This document shows, piece by piece, positions 14,270 to 20,049 of a DNA stretch of 21,315 nt. The stretch lies in NCBI GenBank assembly GCA_964555685.1, contig CAZKTO010000057.1, positions 1-21,315 on the forward strand, written 5' to 3'. Position numbers and translations under genes: made by a program. How positions within the stretch are numbered: position 1 is the first letter of the stretch; each line of letters starts with the position of its first letter. The notes beneath the pieces were generated by a model, which saw only the letters and a list, made by a program, of their open reading frames with translations, was not told where the DNA came from and made no database searches. The stretch is from CAZKTO01 sp964555685. Its GTDB lineage: Bacteria; Chloroflexota; Dehalococcoidia; SHYB01.

Positions 14270-14965
14270 ATGGATCGGCGACTCGAACCCAGCCAAGAGA
14301 TCGTGTTCGAGGACCGCACGGCAGCGGGGCGGGCCCTTGGATTGGCCCTGGCCCGGCGGGGTGCTACATGTGATGTGGTGCTCGGCCTCACGCGCGGTGG
14401 CGTACCTATCGGCTTCGAGGTCGCGGAGGCGCTCGATGCACCCCTGGATATCTTGGTGGTCAAGAAGCTCCGGGCGCCCTTCAGCGAGGAGTTGGCGATC
14501 GGCGCCGTGTGCGCCGATGGCACGCGCATTGTCCGTGAGGACGTGCTCAGGGAGTTGGACGTGGCCAAGCCCTACCTGGACCGCGAGCTCCAGGAACGGC
14601 TGGCGGAGGCCCGCGATGCCGACCAGCGGTACCGGGGCGGCCACGCGCCGCTTGACGTTGCCGGTGCGTCGGTCATCATTGCTGACGACGGCATCGCCAC
14701 CGGCGCGACGATGGAGGCGGCGGTTTTAAGCGTCCGGCGCCGTGGCGCCCGGTCCATCTTGGTGGCCGCCCCGGTGGCCTCGTCCGAGGCATGGTCGGCG
14801 CTCCAACGCTTGGCGGACGAGGTCTTCTGCCTCGCAACCCCCACCGATTTCTGGGCCGTGGGCCAGTTCTACCAGCACTTCCCTCCCATAGCGGACGACG
14901 AGGTGCGCCGGCTCCTGGACCAGCGCAGAGCGGCAGCGCCCAAATCGAGCGGCCATGAACGGTGA
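14270..14965 (+). CDS. Phosphoribosyltransferase-family protein
   Basis: This 231-residue protein has the type I PRTase fold. DVVLGLTRGGVPIGFEVAEAL (35-55) is the first strand and loop, DILVVKKLRAPFSEELAIGAV (60-80) carries the flexible region, and VIIADDGIATGATM (135-148) is the PRPP-binding loop with its acidic pair. This form is typical of the PRTase-like proteins found alone or fused to an alpha/beta hydrolase, as in M. tuberculosis Rv0571c, rather than of purine or pyrimidine salvage enzymes. Its acceptor base is unknown. ATG 14270 has GAGGCAGGA upstream; earlier in-frame starts lack both a ribosome-binding site and family homology. It overlaps the next gene by 11 bases, so the two products are probably made together. 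Confidence 0.87.
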   Translation: MDRRLEPSQEIVFEDRTAAGRALGLALARRGATCDVVLGLTRGGVPIGFEVAEALDAPLDILVVKKLRAPFSEELAIGAVCADGTRIVREDVLRELDVAKPYLDRELQERLAEARDADQRYRGGHAPLDVAGASVIIADDGIATGATMEAAVLSVRRRGARSILVAAPVASSEAWSALQRLADEVFCLATPTDFWAVGQFYQHFPPIADDEVRRLLDQRRAAAPKSSGHER

Positions 14966-15620
14966 ACCGGTCTCTTTTCGCAACAGCCGGGGCTGGCGCC
15001 TGGCGGGGCTGCTTCTGCTTCCCCGGGAGCAAGCGCCGTTGGTGGTCTTCGCTCACGGGCTGGGCAGCGGGAAGGATTCGCCACGCAATCTCGTCATCGC
15101 GTCGCGGCTCCTCGATGCCGGCATCGCCAGCCTGCTCGTCGACCTATCGGGCCATGGCGAAAGCGAAGGCGATGCCGGCGCGTCCGTGGAGCAGTTTGCC
15201 GATGACATCGCCGCGGCGGTGCGCTTCGCAGGGGCGCCTGCGGGACTCGCCGCCCGGCGAATCGGTGTGGCGGGCTCCAGTTCGGGCGGCACGGCGGCGC
15301 TGTACGCCACCACGCGCCTCGGCGTCGAGGCCCGAGCGGTGGTGCTGAGGGCCCCGCCGCTGGACGGGTACGAGGGCCTTGTGGCTCAGGTGAGCGTCCC
15401 CACGCTGCTGATCGTGGGAGACGCCGACCCGCTACTGCCCTCGGTACGCCGGGCCGCCCGGCGGATGCCGCCCGGCTCCCAACTGAGAGTGATCGAGGGC
15501 GGCGGCCATCTCTTTGAAGAAGGGCACGCATTCGGCGAGATGGTCACGGCGACCGTCGATTGGTTCCAAACCCATCTGCGGCCGGCCGAATCGCGCGCGG
15601 CCGCCGCGATGCAGGTCTGA
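14955..15620 (+). CDS. Alpha/beta hydrolase, dienelactone-hydrolase/acyl-peptidase type
   Basis: The 221-residue protein is a small serine hydrolase. The oxyanion segment is FAHGLGSGKDS (32-42), the nucleophile elbow GSSSG (107-111, Ser109), the acid Asp158 in VGDADPLL, and the base His185 in GGGHLFEE. It has no signal peptide. There is no lid domain, so small esters, lactones or peptides are likely substrates. Its start lies inside the end of the PRTase gene (11-base overlap), reproducing as two genes the domain order found fused in Rv0571c-type proteins. This makes a shared function likely. It is followed after 22 bases by the sigma-factor gene. The substrate is unknown. Confidence 0.88.
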   Translation: MNGEPVSFRNSRGWRLAGLLLLPREQAPLVVFAHGLGSGKDSPRNLVIASRLLDAGIASLLVDLSGHGESEGDAGASVEQFADDIAAAVRFAGAPAGLAARRIGVAGSSSGGTAALYATTRLGVEARAVVLRAPPLDGYEGLVAQVSVPTLLIVGDADPLLPSVRRAARRMPPGSQLRVIEGGGHLFEEGHAFGEMVTATVDWFQTHLRPAESRAAAAMQV

Positions 15621-15642
15621 CGAGGATTGAGGAGCAACGAGG

Positions 15643-17367
15643 ATGCCCGAAGTCCAACGCTTGCAACGACGCCCGCTCAAGAGTGCGGAGCCGGGCGGCT
15701 CCATCGTGAAGGAGGTCCCGGAGGGGACCGCGGAAGGCGCGGAGATGGAGGAGCGCGAACGCGCCGCCGAAGCGGCCGACGCCGTCCACGACTATCTGCG
15801 CCTCATCGGGCGGCACCGGCTGTTGACCCCTGCGGAGGAGGTCTCCCTGGGCCTGGCCGTCGAGCAGGCAGAGGAGTTCAATCGGTGCCGCCGGAAGGCG
15901 GAGGCGGAGCTTGGCCGGACCCCGAGCAGGGCGGAGCTGGGCGCCCACATCTATCGCGAGCTGGTTTCGCACCACGGCTGGCTTTACCGGCTTGCCTCCA
16001 CGCTGGGGATGGAGCCGGGCGAAAAGCTGCCGTCGCAGCTGCTCTTCTCCGCGCCGGTGCGGGATGCGCTGGATGGCGGGCTGCGGCCTGACCTGCGCGC
16101 CAAGCTGGCCTCCATGGCGCGCCAGCCCGAGGACACCGTGGTATCCAAGATCGGGGCACTCTCCAGGCTGTCGCACCTGCTGCCGCCGCCGGTCATCGAG
16201 ATGCTGGACTCGGCAAGCCGTAGCGGCCCTCCGGCGGGTGACGGGCCGGGCGATGCCGCCGCGATACGGCTTCAGCAGCACGATGGCGCCCTGCGGGCGT
16301 GGTGGACCCAGGTGACGCTGGCCGGAGAGGCTGCGTCCCGCCGCCTCACGGAGACCAACCTTCGTCTCGTGGTCAGCATCGCGCGCAGGTACCTGAACCG
16401 GGGCGTGCCCCTCCTGGACCTGATCCAGGAGGGGAACATGGGCCTCATGCGGGCCGTCCAGAAGTTCGACCCGCACCGAGGCCACCGGTTCAGCACCTAT
16501 GCCACGTGGTGGGTCCGGCAGGCGGTCAGCCGGGCGCTCGCCGACCAGGGGCGCACCATCCGCCTGCCCGTGCACGTCGTGGAGCGGGTCCAGCAGCTCA
16601 ACAGAGCCGAACGCCTCTTGCTGAAGCGGCTGGAACGGCAGCCGAGAGCCGAGGAGTTGGCGGGGGAACTAGGGTGGCCCGTCTCCACGGTGGAGGAGCT
16701 CATCCAACAACGGCGGTTCACGATCTCGTTGGAAACGCCCGTGGGCGAGGATGAGGAGGCCACTCTCGAGGACTTCATCGTCGACACCTCCGCCTGGTCG
16801 CCCGAGGAGCTGGCCATCAGGCAGTTGACCCGCGAGGCGGTGCTACAAAGCCTGGGAGAGTTGCCGCCCAGACTCCGGCTGGTGCTGGAGCTCCGGTTCG
16901 GGATCGTCGACGACCGCCCCCGCACCTTGGAGGAAGTGGGCCAGGAGATGGGGGTCACCCGGGAGCGGGCTCGCCAGCTGGAGCGGCAGGCCTTGGACAA
17001 GCTGCGGGCGTCCAAACGGCTGCCGGCGCTGGTGGGCGCCGAGATGGGTCAAGAGGAGCGTACCGAGAACCCTCCGGATGATACGCTTGTTCGCGGTAAT
17101 CCGCTGCCGCTGCGCCTGGTGGGAAGGGTCGTGCGCTACGAGGGGCCCTTGGGCAGGGCTCGGGTCCGCGCCGAGGCTCCGTTGCGCCACGGTGACCGGG
17201 TCCGCGTGGGCCGCCCTTCGCTGCTCGGCGCCGAGGCGGTCGTGGCGCTCGCGGAGGCGGACAGCGGCGAGGTCTGCGCTATCCCGGGTGACGACGTGTA
17301 CGTCACGGTTTCCAGCCGGGTTAGGGCGGGCGACCGGGTCTACCAGCAGACGCCTATTCAAGAATGA
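15643..17367 (+). CDS. RpoD/SigA-like sigma-70 factor with a C-terminal translation-factor-like barrel
   Basis: This 574-residue sigma factor directs RNA polymerase to promoters. It lacks region 1.1 and shows region 1.2 (DAVHDYLRLIGRHRLLTPAEE, 46-66) and a non-conserved insert of about 150 residues. Region 2 (about 239-311, with NLRLVVSIARRYLNRGVPLLDLIQEGN and FSTYATWWVRQA) follows, then region 3, and region 4 with the helix-turn-helix TLEEVGQEMGVTRERARQLE (428-447). After region 4.2, where primary sigmas normally end, comes a tail of over 100 residues. Residues 491-570 (RLVGRVVRYEGPLGRARV, GDRVRVG, IPGDDVYVTVSSRVRAGDRVYQ) read like domain 2 of translational GTPases or the small EF-Tu-like barrel proteins. 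ATG 15643 has TGAGGAG at 15628-15634. Region 2 and 4 conservation suggests a group 1 or 2 sigma. It lies upstream of hpf, pointing to stress or dormancy control. Confidence 0.93.
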   Translation: MPEVQRLQRRPLKSAEPGGSIVKEVPEGTAEGAEMEERERAAEAADAVHDYLRLIGRHRLLTPAEEVSLGLAVEQAEEFNRCRRKAEAELGRTPSRAELGAHIYRELVSHHGWLYRLASTLGMEPGEKLPSQLLFSAPVRDALDGGLRPDLRAKLASMARQPEDTVVSKIGALSRLSHLLPPPVIEMLDSASRSGPPAGDGPGDAAAIRLQQHDGALRAWWTQVTLAGEAASRRLTETNLRLVVSIARRYLNRGVPLLDLIQEGNMGLMRAVQKFDPHRGHRFSTYATWWVRQAVSRALADQGRTIRLPVHVVERVQQLNRAERLLLKRLERQPRAEELAGELGWPVSTVEELIQQRRFTISLETPVGEDEEATLEDFIVDTSAWSPEELAIRQLTREAVLQSLGELPPRLRLVLELRFGIVDDRPRTLEEVGQEMGVTRERARQLERQALDKLRASKRLPALVGAEMGQEERTENPPDDTLVRGNPLPLRLVGRVVRYEGPLGRARVRAEAPLRHGDRVRVGRPSLLGAEAVVALAEADSGEVCAIPGDDVYVTVSSRVRAGDRVYQQTPIQE

Positions 17368-17408
17368 GCGGCGCCTCGTCACCATCGGAGGCGCTCAGGA
17401 GGAGTCCC

Positions 17409-18056
17409 ATGGCGATCGTAGAGAAGCCGGCTGAAATCACGGTAACCCTCCGTGGCATCGAGCCGAAGGAGCGCGTCAAGGAATATGCCTTGGACAAGCT
17501 GGAGAAGAAGATCCGCCTGGTGCCGAATCTGCGCGCGGCCACGGTGGAGGTGACCTTCGAGCACACGCGGCCCAAGGAGAAGCGCTACTGCGTACAGGTG
17601 ACGGCCTCGGCGGATGGCAGCGTGCTTCGTGTCGAAGACCGGGGCGCGGACACGTTCACCACCATTGACGCCGTCCACGATCTCCTGGAGCGGCGGGTCC
17701 GGGACTGGAAGGGCCGTGTCTACTTCGAGCGCCGCCGCGAGACGGCGGCGATCAAGGAGGCGGTCATCGACGAGACGACGCGGTTGCGGAAAGATGACCA
17801 GACGGGCCGCATCGTGCGCATGAAGAGCCACGAGATCAAGCCCTCGTTCCCGGAGGATGCCATCGACGAGATGGAGATGCTGGGACACGATTTCTTCTTC
17901 TTCCTGAACGCAGACACGGGCCAGTATAACGTTGTGTACCGGCGGAAGGTGGGCGGCTACGGCCTCATCGAGCCGGCGTTGCCGCGCCTGGGACCGGCCA
18001 AGGAAGCCCGAGGGGTCGCCGCTCCCGCAGGCGCCCAAAAGAAGGGAAGAACCTAA
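17409..18056 (+). CDS. hpf: Ribosome hibernation-promoting factor, long form
   Basis: The 215-residue protein has both domains of long HPF. The N-terminal S30AE domain (ITVTLRGIEPKERVKEYALDKLEKK, 10-34, through VHDLLERRVRDWKGR) binds the decoding region of the 30S subunit. The C-terminal dimerisation domain (IVRMKSHEIKPSFPEDAIDEMEMLGHDFFFFLNADTGQYNVVYRRKVGGYGLIEP, about 135-189) is known to join two 70S ribosomes into inactive 100S dimers. A 26-residue Ala/Lys/Gly-rich tail follows. ATG 17409 is chosen because AGGAGGAG (17397-17404) lies at ideal distance. The gene is 41 bases after the sigma-factor stop and 14 before the GYD gene, so it is probably expressed with both when growth stops. Confidence 0.95.
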   Translation: MAIVEKPAEITVTLRGIEPKERVKEYALDKLEKKIRLVPNLRAATVEVTFEHTRPKEKRYCVQVTASADGSVLRVEDRGADTFTTIDAVHDLLERRVRDWKGRVYFERRRETAAIKEAVIDETTRLRKDDQTGRIVRMKSHEIKPSFPEDAIDEMEMLGHDFFFFLNADTGQYNVVYRRKVGGYGLIEPALPRLGPAKEARGVAAPAGAQKKGRT

Positions 18057-18070
18057 AGAGGAGGCAGGGA

Positions 18071-18397
18071 ATGGCTGTCTACATCATGCTTACGAGGCTT
18101 TCGCCGGAGGCGCTCACCAAGCCCGCATCAGTGGCTGAGCTGAACCGCCAGGCCGAGGACCGCATCAAGCGGGAGTGCCCGGAGGTGAAGTGGCTGGCGA
18201 ACTACGCGGTCCTGGGCCCGTGCGACTACCTGGACATCTTTGAGGCGCCGGACCCCGAGACCGCGGCCAAGGTCGCCCTGCTCATCCGGTCCTTTGGCCA
18301 CGGCACCACCGAGACCTGGGTCGCCACGCCCTGGGACCGTTTCCTGGAAATGGCGACGCATCTGGACACGCCGCGGCGCGCTCCCCGGACTCGTTGA
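18071..18397 (+). CDS. GYD-domain protein
   Basis: The 108-residue protein fits the GYD family of small ferredoxin-like-fold proteins. It has MAVYIMLTRLSPEAL at the N-terminus (strand 1), VKWLANYAVLGPCDYLDIFEAPDPETAAKVAL (39-70) containing the family signature (G-x-x-D with EAPD), and an end strand TTETWVATPW. The usual Tyr of GYD is Cys51, followed by Asp52-Tyr53. The family's function is unknown; related folds bind small ligands or act as monooxygenase-like dimers. ATG 18071 has AGAGGAGG just upstream. It follows hpf by 14 bases and appears to be the last gene of the cluster. The C-terminal RRAPRTR tail is basic. Confidence 0.8.
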   Translation: MAVYIMLTRLSPEALTKPASVAELNRQAEDRIKRECPEVKWLANYAVLGPCDYLDIFEAPDPETAAKVALLIRSFGHGTTETWVATPWDRFLEMATHLDTPRRAPRTR

Positions 18398-18414
18398 CGC
18401 CTGTTCACCAGGAA

Positions 18415-18558
18415 CGATCCGCCGCGCCGCAGACGCCGGTCCGGAGGCGGTGTTCGTAGGTCTTGGCGGGCGGCCAGCCTCGCCGGGACTCGTCTCTCGT
18501 CGATGTCCGGCGGCGAGCTCGCGTGAGCGTCGGCCGAGATGATGCTATACTCCCGCAT
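18415..18558 (-). pseudogene. Decayed N-terminus of an amidohydrolase-2 gene
   Basis: Read on the minus strand from ATG 18558, the sequence begins MREYSIISADAHASSPPDID and continues ERRVPARLAAR. This is the usual opening of amidohydrolase-2 proteins (ISADxH...PPD...RVPAR), with the strand-1 Asp and His intact. Homology then fades, and the reading frame runs antisense into the GYD gene without any further family motif. A GGAG-type ribosome-binding site precedes the ATG on the minus strand. It looks like a remnant of a fourth amidohydrolase cut off by rearrangement. The remaining bases of 18398-18647 hold no other gene. Confidence 0.45.
18523..18551 (+). promoter_or_regulatory. Possible extended -10 promoter for the RidA-family gene
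   Basis: TGC-TATACT (18543-18551) is an extended -10 element with a poor -35 (GTGAGC, 18523-18528) at 17 bases. It lies about 97 bases before the gene start and overlaps the decayed amidohydrolase coding sequence, so it could be fortuitous. Confidence 0.35.
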
Positions 18559-18647
18559 CGCTGCCCCCTGCTCCTCGACGGGCGGACGCCATACCCGCCC
18601 CGCCGGCGATGTCAACAGGCGGCGAGACCAGCATTGCGAGGTGCCCT

Positions 18648-19088
18648 ATGCCAAAGAAGGCCATCAATCCCAAGGACCACTTCGAGGCCCCGTTCTATAG
18701 CCAGGGCGTTCTGGCGGGGAACGTCCTGCACATCTCGGGTCAGGTGGGCTCCATGGCCCACGGCCGGGTAGCGGGCGGGGGCAAGGACTTCGCCGCCGAG
18801 GCCCAGCAGGCCCTCGCGAACATCCGCAAGGTCGTCGAGGCGGCGGGCGGCAAGATGGCGGACGTGGTCCGGCTCACCTGCTTCATGACGGACATCGAGC
18901 AGGGCCGGGAGCTCTATCCGGCGATCGAGCGGGCCTTCCCCGGGGTGAAGCCGGCCGTCACAGCCATCGTGGTGAGGAGCCTCGGCAGCATCGCCTACAA
19001 GGTGGAGATCGAGGCTACGGCGGCGATCGAGCTGCGGCGGGCCCCGGCCCAGCGGGCCCCGACTCGCCGGACTACCCGGCGGGCGTAG
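18648..19088 (+). CDS. RidA/YjgF-family protein without the catalytic arginine
   Basis: This 146-residue protein has the RidA trimer-forming fold: FYSQGVLAGNVLHISGQVG (16-34), ALANIRKVVEAAGGKMADVVRLTCFMTDI (55-83), and KVEIEATAAIEL near the end. RidA deaminates reactive 2-aminoacrylate and related imines using Arg105 (E. coli numbering, in PARS). Here the aligned position reads KPAVTAIVV, so that residue is Val104, and imine deaminase activity is doubtful. The Glu in EIEA is kept. A basic tail (RRAPAQRAPTRRTTRRA) extends beyond the usual 128 residues. ATG 18648 with GCGAGG upstream is preferred to ATG 18609, which has no ribosome-binding site and adds a non-homologous 13 residues. It may degrade or bind a metabolite of the catabolic genes. 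Confidence 0.85.
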   Translation: MPKKAINPKDHFEAPFYSQGVLAGNVLHISGQVGSMAHGRVAGGGKDFAAEAQQALANIRKVVEAAGGKMADVVRLTCFMTDIEQGRELYPAIERAFPGVKPAVTAIVVRSLGSIAYKVEIEATAAIELRRAPAQRAPTRRTTRRA

Positions 19089-19151
19089 GGCGCCGGGATG
19101 TCTTGCCCCTCTCCCCCTACCCCCTCCGGGCCGGAGAGCGGTGTGCGTACT

Positions 19152-19180
19152 CCCCCTTCCCTCCCAGGGGCCTTGCCCAT
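19152..19180. repeat. Left inverted repeat of the putative mobile element
   Basis: CCCCCTTCC (19152-19160), five bases that differ, then AGGGGCCTTGCCCAT (19166-19180). It matches the reverse complement of 21287-21315 at 24 of 29 positions. A second partial copy, AGGCCGTTGCCCATAAA, follows at 19185-19201. Confidence 0.65.
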
Positions 19181-19231
19181 GAATAGGCCGTTGCCCATAA
19201 AGTCGGGAGTCTGCCCAGAAAGGGGAGAGGA

Positions 19232-19477
19232 ATGACTGACCGTGCATTGTTAGTGGCGCTGTTCAACTTGGTAGGAGCGCTCACCGAGCGTCTGACGCAT
19301 GACAAGTTCGTACTCTGTGTTGAGGATGAGTCGGGAAACGTGACCCATCTCTACTCAGACACGAGCAAGGTCACTTGGGTGGGGGCGGCTGAATCACCGA
19401 GCGCTGGCTCTCAGGAATCCGGCCATAAGCATTGTCTAATTCATGACGCGCAGTATGCCACTCTGCGAGGGTCTTAG
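19232..19477 (+). CDS. Small hypothetical protein, doubtful
   Basis: An 81-residue reading frame starts at ATG 19232 with GGGGAGAGG directly upstream. The first half (MTDRALLVALFNLVGALTERL, then THDKFVLCVEDESGNVTHLYSD) looks like a natural helix-plus-sheet protein. The second half is antisense to the end of the gene at 19371-19709, and its composition is unremarkable. I recognise no family. It may be a genuine small gene whose end overlaps a convergent one, or an intact N-terminus whose original C-terminus was replaced. Confidence 0.35.
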   Translation: MTDRALLVALFNLVGALTERLTHDKFVLCVEDESGNVTHLYSDTSKVTWVGAAESPSAGSQESGHKHCLIHDAQYATLRGS

Positions 19478-19709
19478 CTAAACGTGTGGCATCTGGCCAA
19501 TCACTGCCATTCACAGAGGGATTGCCACGAATAAGATTCACCTCCGCTGGAAAGCCAACGCCGACGTTGGAGACACTGACGCGTTTCCAGTTTTGACGCA
19601 GCGCGTCGGACGTTGCCGTGATCAGTGCAACCATGTTCTCCACGGCACGGGTGGCACGGTCATACCTTGTGTGCGCTTCTTGATATCCAGATATCGGGTC
19701 CGTCGCCAT
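19371..19709 (-). CDS. Hypothetical protein, 112 residues, in the mobile cassette
   Basis: I do not recognise this family. The protein begins MATDPISGYQEAHTRYDRAT and has a helical first half, a middle segment VSVSNVGVGFPAEVNLIRGNP, and a C-terminal helix LAKTLAEWHTARHELDNAYGRIPE ending in RSVIQPPPPK. The helix-rich pattern with an A-W-HxA-x-x-x-L-D-x-A-Y repeat resembles small soluble mobile-element or phage-associated proteins. GGAAAG upstream of the ATG (minus strand) is a reasonable ribosome-binding site. It lies 73 bases after the zinc-ribbon gene on the same strand, so the two may be co-transcribed away from the transposase. Its 3' end overlaps the doubtful plus-strand gene by 107 bases. 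Confidence 0.55.
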   Translation of the reverse strand: MATDPISGYQEAHTRYDRATRAVENMVALITATSDALRQNWKRVSVSNVGVGFPAEVNLIRGNPSVNGSDWPDATRLAKTLAEWHTARHELDNAYGRIPESQRSVIQPPPPK

Positions 19710-19782
19710 GACTAGCTTTCCTTTTCTCCAGCAGGGTGTCCCGTCCGCCCTTGCAAGTTGGCGGGCACCCTGCTTCCCTGGT

Positions 19783-19941
19783 CTATACAGTCGCCACTTG
19801 CTTCTTACGCGGCCTGTCCCAATATGGCGACTTGCACTTGGGGCAGACACGGGGCGGACTCTTTGGATCATAGGGCACCCAAGAGTGTCCGCACCGTTCG
19901 CACTGAAACCCCTGCAATCTGATGGTTTTCAGGGTCGGCAT
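19783..19941 (-). CDS. Small zinc-ribbon protein, 52 residues
   Basis: Read on the minus strand from ATG 19941, the protein is MPTLKTIRLQGFQCERCGHS followed by WVPYDPKSPPRVCPKCKSPY and WDRPRKKQVATV. The two knuckles CxxCGHxW and CPKCKSPYWD (Cys14, Cys17, Cys33, Cys36) form a classic rubredoxin-like zinc ribbon, closely matching a widespread family of small proteins of unknown role. Zinc ribbons of this kind usually bind nucleic acid or protein partners. The gene is divergent from the transposase, with which it shares a 108-base control region, and lies upstream of the 112-residue gene. A possible -10 (TATACT on the minus strand, complement of 19965-19970) lies 24 bases before the ATG. Confidence 0.8.
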   Translation of the reverse strand: MPTLKTIRLQGFQCERCGHSWVPYDPKSPPRVCPKCKSPYWDRPRKKQVATV

Positions 19942-19989
19942 AGTATCACCCCCCTCCGCTACCAGTATACACCCTCCGACAATACCCCC

Positions 19990-20018
19990 TTGACACTATA
20001 CCCCCTCTGCGGTATAAT
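19990..20018 (+). promoter_or_regulatory. Perfect consensus sigma-70 promoter of the transposase gene
   Basis: TTGACA (19990-19995), a 17-base spacer, and TATAAT (20013-20018). Transcription should start near 20025, giving a leader of about 25 bases. Imperfect copies of a TATACCCCCTCC-like motif occur at about 19944, 19966, 19983 and 19997, some overlapping the -35 box, and could be operator sites. Confidence 0.8.
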
Positions 20019-20049
20019 ACTGTTGAAGTACATCTTAGAGGGGTGTGGC

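Noticed and set aside
19708..20049. A 114-codon N-terminal extension of the transposase
   Set aside because: It would cover the consensus promoter and be antisense to the zinc-ribbon gene. The family's start region fits ATG 20050 with its ribosome-binding site.
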